Assembly: GCA_958496175.1 (NCBI GenBank)
Contig: OY292279.1
Span: forward strand, 6,944,001 to 7,008,000
Reading direction: 5' to 3'
Source: Sisyra terminalis
Taxonomy: Eukaryota > Arthropoda > Insecta > Neuroptera > Sisyridae
Length of the DNA: 64,000 nucleotides
Shown: in pieces, positions 49,589-61,631 of the stretch
Position numbering within the stretch: position 1 is the first letter of the stretch
Layout of the letters: every line of letters starts with the position of its first letter
Notes under the pieces: model-generated
What the model was told of the DNA's origin: nothing
Databases searched by the model: none
The model's input: the letters and a program-made list of their open reading frames with translations, nothing else
Translations under genes and position numbers: made by a program

Positions 49589-50191
49589 TAGAAGAGACAC
49601 AAAAAGGGGGTGGTGTGTTGGGGGTTTCGCTGCGTAGTGTTGTGGGCCCGCGATCGATCCCTGTCAAGTGTAGCTACCGTTGCACGTCAGACTGATTTAT
49701 AAACCGGAGGATGACTCCGACATTCGGGAGGATTTCCAACCCCATCCAGGCCTCGCCACAACCCCATCATTCGAAACTTGCACTTGCCCAACGTCACTTA
49801 TTGCGTTTTGTATGTATGTGTTCTATACGTGCCAAAATAGCCGCAAAATCCGTCTTCATTTTTAGAGCAAATAAATCGAGGCGAAATGAAGCTTTTTCAA
49901 CCCTCTTTGAAATATTATGCAGCATAAGTGATTTCACTTGTTTGGAATACTAATTTGGCGGCGACCATTATCTAACGATCAATGTTTTCAACCCTCATTT
50001 TTTTACAAATTATAAAGATTTTTGTTTAATTTTTGGCCAACAAAAGCAAAACATTATTGTAGAGTTTCAGATCCTCGATGATGATAAATTGGTAAAAATA
50101 TTCAATAGTTTAATTCTATAGTTTTGACTGATTATTATTATTTGATCCTAGTCCTTTGAATATTTCTATCAATTTATCATACAAAACCATT
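49589..50191. other. Intronic sequence, nothing recognised
   Basis: Less AT-rich from 49590 to 49870, then AT-rich. No frame that resembles a protein. Confidence 0.45.
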
Positions 50192-50199
50192 ATAAACAA

Positions 50200-51699
50200 T
50201 AGATTGGACCAAAAAAATCGATTTTTTGGAAAGATCTATTTTTTTTTTTGAAAATTTTATCGAAAATATTGTTCAAGGAGACAGAAAAAAAAAATATCGG
50301 GAAGGTTTGAGCCCTTAATATTAATATTAAGAGGTCTATCATCTTCAATTTCGATTTTTTATTTTCGCGTCAATACTGTCAAACTACCAAGGTAAAAACA
50401 TCATCTACACATATTTTTATAGAAAATTAAATTCCCTACAAAAAACGTTTCTTTAAAAATTTTCGTCAGATACGCCGTTTCCGAATAATCAAGCTTCAGA
50501 CATTGATATAATTTTTAGATTTATCTTCTTTATTTTGGAATTTCGTAACTAACGAACAAATAAATATATAGAAATGAACAATATAGATTCTTGAAGGGAA
50601 TTTAATGCTCTACAAAAAAGGTCTCTTAATGTTTTTACATAAAATCACTCTTCCAGGTTTGGTTTAACAACGAAAAAAAAATAATTTAATTTTTTCTTCA
50701 ACTTTAATTATGAATAACTTTTGAAAAAGTGATTTTATGCAAAAAAGTTAAGAAATCTTTTTTGTAGAACATTAAATTTCCTTCAAGAATCTACATTGTT
50801 TGTTTCTATTTCTTCATTTGTTCGTTAGTTACAAAATTCCAAAATAAAGAAGTTTAATCTAAAAATTATATCAATGTTTAAAGCTTGATTATTCGAAAAC
50901 CTCTGGCAAAAATTTTTGAAGCGACGTTTTTTGTAGGGAATTTAATTTTATATAAATATATGTGCAGATGATTGTGGATGGGTCGAGTGTGTAAAGTTTT
51001 TAATTTTTATTTATTTATTGAATTTAAATTGAAAATATTTTATTTTTTTGAAGCAAGGTATATTTTTAATTAATTTTATTATTATATATTTTATTATTTA
51101 TAATAATATCTCTTTAAATATTTGTCATGTTTTGAAATTTTGAATTAGTTATTATTATTTAATTACTAATATTTTATATTATCTATATGATATGTATATT
51201 ATTATAGTTTTGAAATTTATGTATGATTGTCATATTTTGTAATTATTTTAATTTTTTATAGAAGTCTAATGAAGTTACGATTAGTAACGAAACGTAGCTT
51301 ATTGAATAATAAAAATATTAAATAATAAAACCGATCTTAAACAACCTGAATAGTCTGAATAAGCTGAGATCTGAATTTTATCATTTAAAAATTATATTAA
51401 TGTTTAAAGCTTGATTATTCGGAAACGTCGTGTCTGGCAAAAATTTTTAAAGAGACGTTTTTTATCGGGAATTTAATTTTCTATAAATATATATGCAGAT
51501 GAATTTTTATACCTTGATAGTTGGACATCATTGACGCAAAAATGAAAGCACAAATAAAAAATCGAAATTAAAGAAGATAGCCTCATAATATTAATATTAA
51601 GGACTCAAACCTTCTCGATATTTTTTTTTGTCACCTTGAACAATATTTTTGATATAATTTTCAAAATAAAAAGAACAGTGATTTTTTTGGCCCAGTCTT
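50200..51699. mobile_element. hAT-like foldback element, family 3, with nested insertion
   Basis: Ends TAGATTGGACCAAAAAAA / TTTTTTTGGCCCAGTCTT with an 8-bp duplication ATAAACAA / ATAAGCAA (50192-50199 and 51700-51707, 7 of 8). It is a closely related copy of 26712-27688 and shares its hairpin architecture. CTTAATATTAATATTAAG is near 50312; the right arm has a one-base variant near 51586. The right arm is interrupted by the insertion 50972-51385. Confidence 0.85.
50972..51385 (+). repeat. Penelope-like remnant, GAAACGTAGC family, copy b (nested)
   Basis: A 414-bp insertion in the right arm of the surrounding foldback. Near its 3' part is a hammerhead-like core, CTAATGA (51266-51272, one base off CTGATGA), stem GTTAC/GTAAC, GAAAC (51289-51293), then GTAGCTTATTGAAT and AACAACCTGAATAGTC, shared with 47880-48005 and 55195-55350. 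It is flanked by a direct repeat of the host arm of about 110 bp (50861-50971 and 51387-51502). Confidence 0.6.
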
Positions 51700-51707
51700 A
51701 TAAGCAA

Positions 51708-52369
51708 ATCATAAACATTAAACAATTCAGCTCGCCATAATTAAGAAGATGTTTAAATATTTCGATGGGAAAAACTTATTTTTTGGTAAATATGATTTTG
51801 GTCACGCTAGGTGGTAAAAAACGTAACAAATAAAATTTGTACAGGAAAGTTAAGCTGCAGAAAAAAAAAAAACAAAATAAAATATCTCTTATTTTTCAAG
51901 TTTTATTCAAAACCTATAGTGTAAAAAGTCAAAATTGTGTATTAAATTGTATCAAATTTTAGTTATCACAAACTACTAGTAACTGATGAACCATTTCAAG
52001 TACGACTAGAATATAACAGTTATATACTTTGGCAGTGGATGAAAAACAATTTTTAATTACGACAAATAAGTATCACTTACTTCTCACGTGCGTACATTAT
52101 TACATATATCGTTTTTATCAGTAGTAATATCATACTACCACCTACGATTTCGTCAATGTAACATAGTAACAATTAATGAAAATAACTGATAATTTTTATT
52201 GATTGGTCAAAAAAAAGGAGTGATTTGAGCCATATGGAGGTTGTTGGGTTATTGAAGATCTAATTTTTTAGTTTCAATTATTCATTAAATGCATGGAAAA
52301 GGAAAATTTTAGTCCAGAAACCTTTCATTTGAGATTACCAAGGAAAATCATTAAAATTTGTGGCTTATC
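51708..52369. other. Intronic sequence, nothing recognised
   Basis: AT-rich, no supported features. Confidence 0.5.
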
Positions 52370-53312
52370 TATTATTATAAAGAGGAAAGATTTGATTGTT
52401 TGTTTGCTTTGAATAGGCTCCGAAACTACTTGACCGAATTAAAAAATTCTTTCACTATTGGGAAGCTACACTATTTCCAGTGAACATAAGCTATATTAAA
52501 TTTTCAAAAAAGTTAGGGATCCATATTAAAACTCCAATAATGTAACCCAAGGTCTGAAAAAAATACCAAAAAACATTCTTTCATCGCGTGCGCTGCGAAA
52601 ACTATTGGTTATAGAACAAAATAATGTAGTACGATTTTGCAGAACATATTATTATCAACAAAAATAGAACGACATCATACGTCTAACTATTATAGTTATG
52701 TCACAATAAGTGTTTTTTCATTTTTAAAAATATAAATAAAAGCCACCGTTATAAAAGCTCTTTTATTTATACTTTGGGATTAATCCTTATCAAAATAAAT
52801 GACTTCATATTAAAGTTTGCTTCAAAACCATTATATAACTTTTTGAGTTATTCAATTTGAACATTTCATTCGAAAGATATCACAAGTTTAAAAAGGTAAG
52901 TTATTTGAAAAATGTCGCATGGTCACCACATTTTACTTTTAACTAAGACCAAGTTTATTGAACTTGGCGATATTTTTTATTTATGTATAGATGCTGATTG
53001 ATTTATAGACTATTTGATTAACGGTTGGTATACCTACCGTAGCTATACGCAATAGACACACTCTTTTTAGATATTTATAAATATTTTTTGAAAATTAATT
53101 GATTATTACATAGAACAATTTTATTCTTTGCAACAACAATTTTTATTAAATGTGTCTTTTTCAAGTTGACAAAATAGTGCTTTTAAGTATGATGTTTTTC
53201 ATAAAAGAAATAAGAGAAATAAAAATTTTCATATACCACTACAAATGGCAAATTTAAAAAGAAAACATAATCTAGACCGACGTTACGCAGACGAAGTTGC
53301 GGGGATCAGCTA
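52370..53312 (-). repeat. Interspersed repeat, long copy of the CCCCGCAACTTCG family
   Basis: On the minus strand it starts CTAGCTGATCCCCGCAACT and TCGTCTGCGTAACGTCGG and ends AAATCTTTCC, TCTTTATAATAATAG. Both ends match 22195-22517; the first 60 bp also match 12055. The internal 600 bp absent from the short copy contains no protein frame. It is probably a non-autonomous derivative; the element class is undecided. Confidence 0.7.
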
Positions 53313-54445
53313 GTTATATCATAAACAAAAATTGAATTGAGGACATTGGTGAAATCAAAAATTACAGTTGGCACATTGATCGTTTACATTTGAAAGATGA
53401 TAAGTCGAGAAAATAAAAAGCATTTTTTTTTTGCCAAAGAATAAAACAAGCTTAATCCATTATTATTTCAATCTTCCACCATTCGTCACTGAGGAAAACA
53501 TTCTACGACCATCAACCATTCCAACCTTCATCATCAAATTCCCGCAAAACCGCCATCAAGTCGGTGAAGTAGTCACATCAACACCAGCCAGCCATCGTCA
53601 AATAGAAACCGCCAAACCTCTCCATTTCCCCAACAACCAACAGAGTCCCGCAGGACACTCAGCTGGCTTCCGCCAAGCGAGCACACGAACAAGAAAAAAG
53701 GAAAATAAATGATTCATTTCTCTCATCGTTGAAATTTTGTCAAGAATTATAATCGTAATGGCATTGGAAAAGCGCGAGACAGAAAGCGGAAAATATCGCT
53801 TAATATGCAAATAAGCTCGGGCTGTTGTTTTAACAGTAAGAGAATAATTAATTTGGAGATATTTACCGGCGAAAATGGATTTTCCTTGATGCCATTACAT
53901 ATTTGCGAGGAGATTTCTCAGAGGCAAGCATACCTACAGCCGCTGCACTTACTGCGGGATAAATAAATTGCAAACGTAAAGGATATTATTTAATCAGTCT
54001 CTTTGTATCATATTTCAAGGAATTCGTCTTCCACTATGGCTTTAATTTCTAGTTTTACTTCCACAAAGCTTTGTTATCAAAAAAATTTAAAGGAATTATC
54101 CTTTTTTTGAAAATTCAATTTTTTCCAATGCAAAATCTTTGAAATAAAAAAAAAGGTTTGTAAAGTAATGCACACGCATGTCCTAGTTAAAAAAGTATTT
54201 TTAATCCACTGCCAAAGCATAATCCATGTCGTAAATGGTTCATCAGTTATTAGCAGTTTGTGATAACTAAAGTATGATACAATTTTAAGGATGTTATAAA
54301 AGTATGTCATAATGCTACCAGACAACTAAAAACTACGTACAATGTTTTTAATTTAATGCTAAAGCATCTGTAAAAATTTTAAAGTAATTCACTAAATTAT
54401 TAAATAGTTATGGCAATTTAAAAATACTATAAACTTTTTCAGTGC
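53313..54445. other. Intronic sequence with a less AT-rich stretch
   Basis: The region 53480-53700 is C-rich and holds a 93-codon open frame (53431-53712) without similarity that I know. No splice-paired exon was found. Confidence 0.45.
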
Positions 54446-55127
54446 AAGATCATCCTCAAGCCCATATGGACATATGGAGTGCAGTTGTGGAATACTGCAT
54501 CCAACTCCAACATTGAAATCCTACAAAGATTTCAAGCAAGGACTCTACGACAAATAATCCGTGCTCCATGGTATGTAAAAAATTAAAAAATACATAAAGA
54601 TACAGAAATGCCATCTGTGAGGAAGGAAGTTCAAAGGTTTAGTAAAAAATTTCAGACAAAACTAGACGATCATTCCAACCATCTTGCAATAAACTTATTG
54701 GACAACAGTAAGAAGATAATAAGAAGGTTACAAAAATGGAATGTATTAGATTTGCCTGAGAGATTTTGTAACTAAACAAATATTCCTATTAACTATTTAT
54801 TGCCAAATTATTATTTCTTATCATATAGCTTTATTTTTATATATTACTTATATTAATGTTTCACATTATTATTAGCATTGATATTGTCATTATAGACTAT
54901 TGTTATTATCCTTATTGCTACTGATGATTGTTTTTGTGATTGTTGTTATTGCTATAAGAATTACTATTATTGTTATTGTCGCTATTGACTGTTAAAAATC
55001 TTTGTACTTATACAGCACTAATCTACTGAGATTAGTGCTTACATGTGATTGTGTATGGATTGAATGCACTTATTGCAACCCTATGCAGATTGTGCAATTT
55101 ATTGAAAAATAAAAAATTATAAAAAAT
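54446..55127 (+). pseudogene. Jockey-like LINE, 5'-truncated ORF2 end with 3' UTR
   Basis: From 54452 the plus strand reads ILKPIWTYGVQLWNTASNS, IEILQRFQARTLRQIIRAPW, a stop, then MPSVRKEVQRFSKKFQTKL, LAINLLDNSKKIIRRL and LDLPERFCN with a terminal stop at 54773-54775. Only one internal stop is seen, so this is among the better preserved pieces, but just the last 110 residues remain. The 340-bp 3' UTR contains TTATTG repeats and ends in an A-rich tail near 55127. A target duplication was not found. Confidence 0.87.
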
Positions 55128-55194
55128 ACTATGATTTTACACGTAATATTTTGGAGAATCGGTGATTGAACAGAATTAATTTATTTTTATTATG

Positions 55195-55350
55195 AGATGA
55201 TAAAATTCAGATCTCAGCATTTTTTTTTAAATAAGAAGACAATTCAGGTTGTATACGATCGGTTTTTTTATTTAATATTTTTAATTTTCAATTAGCTACG
55301 TTTCGTTATGTATCGTAACTTCATCAGGCTTCTTGATTCACAAAAAATAT
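55195..55350 (-). repeat. Penelope-like remnant, GAAACGTAGCTAATT family, copy c
   Basis: Minus-strand TTGTGAATCAAGAAGCCTGA leads into an intact hammerhead-like core, followed by GTAGCTAATTG, AACCTGAATTGTCTTC and CTGAGATCTGAATTTTATC, which is shared with the tail of copy b. It sits between a LINE and the TTAA element at 55367. Confidence 0.55.
55300..55327 (-). ncRNA. Hammerhead-like core, intact
   Basis: On the minus strand: CTGATGA (55327-55321), A, stem II GTTA (55319-55316) and TAAC (55308-55305) around a 7-nt loop, then GAAAC (55304-55300). All conserved positions of the two core strands are present. Stem I and III partners and the cleavage site were not identified. Confidence 0.45.
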
Positions 55351-55366
55351 AATATTTTAAATTTAA

Positions 55367-56048
55367 GGGTGGATCACCGTCTGAACGTAAAAAAAACGGT
55401 CATCGGCATGTAAAAGTTGAAGCTTTGAACTATTTTTTTTATTTGCCCCGATATGTACCCCCTCTCCCTTTTACAGCGCTTTGAAAAAGGGTCCTCAAAA
55501 ATGAGGAGGCAAACGGGAGACAAGTTTCCTCGGAAACCGGAAGTCGGATCATGATTTTCCAAAGAATGTAGGTTTTGGTAATGCGTTTTCTTGGTACTGA
55601 ACCTCGAAAATCCGAAAAAAGTTGAAAATTCACAAAATCTTCACAATCCTTTACAAAGGCGCGACTTTGAAAAAAAAGTTAAAAAAAACGACCTTTTTTT
55701 GACCTTTCCCCCTCGCCCACTTTGAGGGGGAGAGAGGTTTGGCCAATTTCAGAGGTTCAGTACCAAGAAGACGTGTTGAACTATAACACTCTCCAGTTTC
55801 AAGTCAATCCGTCGGATAGTTTCTGAGAAATCTTGTCTCCCAGTTTCAAAAAGTTGATTTCGAGAAAAACGCGTTTAAAGTTTTTTTAAGATATTTTTTT
55901 ATGTTAGTATCAATTTATTCAATTTTTATCAGTGAAAATACATAAGTCAGCTATTCCAATCCTTTTAACACGTTATTCTTGAATGTTATAAGAAGACATT
56001 TATGGAAAAAAAAATTGAATTTTTTTTTTTTCTGACGGTGATCCACCC
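55367..56048. mobile_element. TTAA-flanked foldback element (GGGTGGATCACC)
   Basis: Inverted ends GGGTGGATCACCGTC and GACGGTGATCCACCC with perfect TTAA on both sides (55363-55366 and 56049-56052). Inner inverted blocks include GGGAGACAAG and TTCTTGGTACTGAACCT (55589-55606 with 55759-55778). 682 bp, non-coding. The truncated copy at 16863-17115 belongs to it. TTAA suggests piggyBac, but ends starting GGG are atypical. Confidence 0.82.
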
Positions 56049-56052
56049 TTAA

Positions 56053-57369
56053 TAAATAAAATTTTATTTTTATTAGCAAAAGAAGGCATTTCAAATGTTA
56101 AAAAAACAATTTGAAAAGACATAAAAATATCAAACACTTATACTTTTTTATGGAAACTGATTTTTCATTCAATATAATAAAACATAATCCATTATAATGT
56201 ATCAATCGACTTTTCTAGCATTCATGTAGATATTGCATTAAATTACTCAAAAAATACTTTTTTTTTAAATGTATTTGAATTATTGTGTATAAATAAGGAT
56301 ATGGTTTAAACTATAAAAATTGAAAATTTTTAAATTCAACAATATCGATGTTTTAATTATAAAGTAACAACTGTTGACAGCTATTACGACTGTTAACTTC
56401 CTGGCACAACTTCGTTGTCGATCATTTCCATTGGTTTCCTCTACCGAATAACAAAAAACCTATGCTAGCGGTTAACTCAGTCGACTTGATTGCGTTTTTA
56501 AGTACTATGCAAATCGCTTCCAAAAATCGATTACGAACAACTTTCTTTTGTAACGTCATATTTAACTAATATTTTAGTCTTAATTTTTTTTCCTAACACC
56601 ACTAAAGAAGTATAACTTGAAAAATTTTAGTTTTGAAAATCGAGTTGATCCGATTATTTCATGAAACGTTAACATTAACGGTCTACTTGATATTTCTGTT
56701 GTGAAAGCTCAGCAATGTTCGGAAAAAAAAAGTTTCAAATTCACAAAACTAAAATCGAAAGTTTGTCTCGACAAACTCGTGTCGAGTTTGAAAATCAAAC
56801 GAGATAACAAACATTAGAGCTTTCGTGAGCTTTTCTTGTTTTCCAACAATGGCGTTTTAAATGTTTCAAAGCTCGAGACTGAACTAAAGTCATTATATAT
56901 GTATTATACATATGTAAATAGAATGTTTTATTCTGATCTGAAACGTTTTGTACGTCTCTCATGTACATATTTAGAATAATGTATAATACATTCATATATA
57001 TTTATATGTATTATTGTTGTGATTATTATCGTTATTGTTATTACTATTATTATTTCGTATGCGATATCGTAAAGTTTTCACGTCTACGTCGTTAAGCAAA
57101 ATGTCAGTTTCATATATTGAGATTTGTGCTGAGAGTTGCATTTTGTGAGGAAGGGGTTGTATCGCAACCCCTGTACATATTTCATATGTATACGAAACGT
57201 CAACACTTTTGATAAGTTGGTTAATTTGTTAAAAATAAATTTTTCAATGAAAAGTCAACAGGGTGGGGAAAGGAGCTTAATTCAATGGCTTTATCCACCA
57301 TAGAATTATAAAATTTAGTTTGATTCTCATAAAAATTTTTCAACGAATATTTTATGTAAAAATACTAAG
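56053..57369. other. Intronic sequence, nothing recognised
   Basis: AT-rich. The stretch 56340-56540 is a little less so. No supported frame or repeat. Confidence 0.5.
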
Positions 57370-57377
57370 ATATTTAC

Positions 57378-58654
57378 CAGACTGATTCAAAAAAAATGAT
57401 GATTTTTTTTTTCTTAATTATATTGAAAATATTGTTGGGAATGACAAAAAAAAATCCTGTGAAAGTTTAAGCTCATAATATTAATATTAAGAGGTGCCGC
57501 ATCGCAAATTTCGATTTTCCGTTTAAATAACATGGCAACAATATTCTCTTGCATTTTGGAATTTTATAACACACGTTGGTGACAATATTTCGGAATGACC
57601 AAGGTATATTCTTGTAGAAAATTGAACGATTTACAAAAAAGTTCTCCAACCAAGTTTTTGATACATTTATTCCTTCTTTATTTCTTCATTTATAGCTATA
57701 AAATTCCAAAGTGCAAGAGAATATTGTTCTCATGTTATTTAAATGGAAAATCGAAATTTGCAATGCGGCACCTCTTAATATTAATATTAAGAGCTTAAAT
57801 TTTCACATGATTTTTTTTTGACATTCCCAACAATATTTTCGATATAATTAAGACAAAAAAAAAATATATATTATTGTAGAAAATTGAACGATCTACAAAA
57901 AAGGTTTCTGGCAAGTTTTTGATATATTTATTCCTTCAAAAGTTATTCGAGGTCAAAGTTGAACTAAAGAGAAATTTTAATATTTTTCAATTTTTTGGCG
58001 CAACCATCAATTTTATGAGAAAATTTCAAAGGATATTTTTTGTAGAGCAATTTTTTTCCTATAACTTATTTGTATAAAAGTTTTTGATATTTTTCACAGG
58101 TCCTAAGTTATTTGCATTAAACTGAAAATTCCCTGAATTATTATATTTTTAACATAATTTTTATTTTTATTTATTTTAACTAAATAACTAAGGAACTGGG
58201 AAAAATATCAAAAACTTTTATAGAGATAAGTTATATGAAAAAAGTGCTCTACAAAAAATGTCCTTTAAAATTTTATCATAAAATTGATGGTTGCGTCAAA
58301 AAATTGAAAAAATATTACAATTTCTCTTTATTTCAACTTTGACTTAGAATAACTTTTGAAGAAATAAATATATCAAAAACTTGGTTAGAGACCTTTTTTG
58401 TAGATCGTTCAATTTTCTACAAGAATATACCTTGATCATTCCGAAATATTGTCACCAACGTGAGCTATAAAATTCCAAAGTGCAAGAGAATATTGTTCCC
58501 ATGTTATTTAAATAGAAAATCGAAATTTGCGATGCGGCACCTCTTAATATTAATATTAAGAGCTTAAACTTTCACATGATTTTTTTTGTCATTCCCAACA
58601 ATATTTTCAATATAATTAAGAAAAAAAAATCATTATTTTTTTTGAATCAGTCTA
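57378..58654. mobile_element. hAT-like foldback element, family 4, with a third arm
   Basis: Ends CAGACTGATTCAAAAAAAA / TTTTTTTTGAATCAGTCTA and a perfect 8-bp duplication ATATTTAC (57370-57377 and 58655-58662). Left arm and right arm (about 58445-58654) are near-perfect inverted repeats. An additional right-type arm lies inside at about 57685-57868, lacking only the last 25 bp. The palindrome CTTAATATTAATATTAAG therefore occurs three times (near 57475 as a variant, 57775 and 58543). The text TGTAGAAAATTGAACGAT...TTTATTCCTT appears before and after the extra arm (57612-57670 and 57877-57940). Confidence 0.87.
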
Positions 58655-58662
58655 ATATTTAC

Positions 58663-60133
58663 ATTCTATATATATGTACTATAAATTCGTTCCGGATCTC
58701 TTCAATTATGAAATTAGAAAATCATAAACGTAGCAAATATTTCCAACTGAAATATCATCATATTCTGATTCATAAATTTGGAGTTCTTTGACGCCAAAAA
58801 CCTTTCCAGAATCTTTTCATCACCTTGAACAGTGGCCCAGGCGTCGCCGCTTTTATCCGCACGTCAAATTGCGGTTTGTCGAGGCGTCTCATATTATTTA
58901 TGTAACATCTTTGATCTGACATTCAAACATCCATCAAAAGGTAAAGACAGGGCCAACATTCATGAACGGAAACAGAAGTAGTACTTGTACATTCAAAATA
59001 TGGTTGCATTAATTTTTAAATTTGCCTCTTTCGAAAACATCCGACAAACCGGCGCATATAATATTTATGACAAAGCCGGAACGGCTCTTCCGGCCGAGGA
59101 AAAGGTTGCCCTCGTTGTCCCCGATCGGTTTAACCTATTAACATATTTCACCAGCCTAACAGTCCCCGGGCAAAAGTCAATTTTTATTTTGAATATTCGA
59201 TTCGGTGATTATACGACTAAATCAGAAAAAAACATAATTTTTTTATACTAAATTTTTCCATTAATAATGAGAATCAATTCGTTTTTTTTTCGGGATATAT
59301 AAAAATCAAATATTTGGGCTATAAAACCGTTGGTGGCCTTTCTAATGATTGTTAATCAATTTGCTTTTATTAGACTAATAAATAAGGAGTTGAGAGTCCA
59401 TTTACTAGCGATTTTCATGGGAACACGATTTTCTCCAACGTCATATATCCTCGAACGTCTGACCATTTATAACAAAGATACAACTAAATAAATATCCAAC
59501 GATAAATTTTTCCACTCGACCCCTCAAATTCGGGCTTCCCCATTTCTCAAATGGTCCCCCCATATACTCAAATTCCGACGGCGATTATGGAAACGTATTT
59601 AATTTATATTTTATAGTTTTCACTCCCTGATTAATGCGTAAAGGTCATCACGTTCACGTTTTGCTAATTCGATTTGAAACGGTGGAAAATGAAATTTTAA
59701 TTCACAACTTGCACACTAATAATAGATGTTGTTATCATATATACCTAACTAGCTATCCCGCTATTAGTTATGCCCGCGTTGGAGCGAGGAAAATCTGATT
59801 ATTTTTTAAGGGTTCCGATGGTTTACTAACATATTATGTGGAGCGTTCTTGTCCCTGTCTGATTCACTCGAGTGCCATATCTCAATTTCAAGTGACCGAC
59901 CGTCTTTCGATGTAATCAACAGGTCACGCGATCTATCCTTAAGGATAACGGAACGAGTCGGAGGGTTGCTAGTGATATGGCTGGTTTTCTACGACGTTTT
60001 TATCGCACTGGTCGGTTTTTACCCCGCTTGTTGCGGTTGGGATTTCTTTCCCTTTAGACTGACCTCAACCACTGATTATCGAGTGAGCTTTTTCAACTCG
60101 GAACCCTCGACCTAATCCAATCAAATAACAATT
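58663..60133. other. Intronic sequence, nothing recognised
   Basis: Parts (58820-59180, 59830-60115) are less AT-rich and contain 88-codon open frames on the plus strand with no family resemblance. The phrase CTAGCTATCCCGCTATTAG at 59748-59766 resembles the starts of interspersed repeats but has no second copy here. Confidence 0.45.
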
Positions 60134-60387
60134 AAAAAACCCTATCTTTAAGAATACATTTCACGGAAAAAAATCACTTTAGTATTCCTGTTTTTCAAAA
60201 AAAATGCTGTACTAGTTAGTTTAGGAGTCAAATCAGCCCCAAACTCATAACTTTGAGCTGGACTCAAAAAGTATTTCTGATTTTCATAAATGAAATTCTC
60301 TAGTTCCTTAATTTTCTTTGGTAATAATACTTGGGAATAAACTACTATGTAAATAAAAATAAACATGGTTTTCCGATTGATTACCAC

Positions 60388-60664
60388 CAAGGACGGATTC
60401 ATGATTTTTTTTTGGGGGGGGGAGCACAATATCATCTTTCATTTGCAAGAGCGTGAAAGGGATCACGAAAAAAATTCGCAATTCCAACCAGAAGTAGATA
60501 AGAGTTTCACTAATGTTCTTCCTGTTATGTTATTCATATATTTTCACAACTTTAATAATTTGATTTGCTTCTAAGTATATACTGTTATGGAATCTCCACA
60601 GTACATAAAAATACCCTGGGGGGGGGCACGTGCTCCCGTGCCCCCCTTCCTAAATCCACCCTTG
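60388..60664. mobile_element. hAT MITE with G-rich core, copy 1
   Basis: Ends CAAGGACGGATTCATGA / TAAATCCACCCTTG. Flanked by ATTACCAC / ATTACCCC (60380-60387 and 60665-60672, 7 of 8). The inside carries two G- or C-runs (GGGGGGGGG and GTGCCCCCC) that face each other around CACGTGCTC. Confidence 0.88.
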
Positions 60665-61109
60665 ATTACCCCCCTTCAGCATTCAAGGAATGAAAACTTT
60701 TAATTTAGATACCAAATTTGTTTTAGACATTTTTTCGACTTTCCAGAGCCTAAATCTAATTTGTTGTACTTGTGTCACTATTAAAAATTCGGCTCATGTG
60801 TACTTTAGCACACCCACAATCTGGCAATGCTGCATTTTCGACTTTAAAAAACCCTATCTTTAAGAATACATTTCAGGGAAAAAAATCACATTAGTATTCC
60901 TGTTTTTCAAAAAAAAAATACTGTACTAGTTAGTTTAGGAGTCAAATCAGCCCCAAACTCATAACTTTGAGCTGGACTCAAAAAGTATTTCTCATTTACA
61001 TAAATGAAATTTCCTGGTTCTTTAATTTTCTTTTTTCTTTGGAAATAATTACTTGAGAATAAACTACTGTGTAAATAAAAATAAACATGGATTTTCGATT
61101 GATTACCAC

Positions 61110-61273
61110 CAAGGGCAGATTCAGGATTTTTTTCTATTACTTTATTCATATGTTTTCATAACTTTAAAAATTTGATTTGCTTCTAAGTATGAACTGTTAT
61201 GGAATCTCCACAGTACACAAAAATACCCTGGGGGGCACGTGCCCCCGTGCCCCTCTCCCTAAATCCGCCCTTG
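61110..61273. mobile_element. hAT MITE with G-rich core, copy 2
   Basis: Ends CAAGGGCAGATTCAGGA / TAAATCCGCCCTTG with a perfect 8-bp duplication ATTACCAC (61102-61109 and 61274-61281). 164 bp. Most of the internal sequence between the left G-run and the TTATTCATATGTTTTC block present in copy 1 is deleted. Confidence 0.92.
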
Positions 61274-61631
61274 ATTACCACCCTTTAGCATTCAAGGAAT
61301 GAAAACTTTTAATAAAGATACCAAATTTGTTTTAGACATTTTTTCGACTTCCCAGAGACTAAATCTAATTTTTTGTACTTGTGTCACTATTAGAAATTCA
61401 TAAAACTGATTTTTTTTTTTCAATTAGACAAAAAAATGGGTAGAATTATCCCATTTTTGCTTAGAATTGCCCGTTATTACCAAAACTTAATTAATATAAT
61501 TTTTTCCTCCTTCAAGTTGGTGCATATGTACAGGAGTGGTCATTTCATGGATAATAGGGATGAAAAGTGTCTGATCTCAAATTTTATTTTTACTCATATT
61601 TTCTCTTTTTTAGGATTTTTTATTTTTGTGC

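Larger units (their letters stand above)
60134..61398. repeat. Direct segmental duplication, about 0.55-0.65 kb per copy
   Basis: Copy 1 (60134-60788) and copy 2 (60845-61398) begin AAAAACCCTATCTTTAAGAA and end TTGTACTTGTGTCACTATTA. They are separated by 56 bp of unrelated sequence. Each contains the same hAT MITE (60388 and 61110) at the same position with the same target duplication, so the MITE inserted before the duplication. Copy 2 is shorter because its MITE has an internal deletion of about 110 bp. Confidence 0.92.

Noticed and set aside
60148..60435. Minus-strand frame repeated at 60907-61149 as a possible conserved gene
   Set aside because: Repetition is explained by the segmental duplication, and the frame begins inside a MITE.
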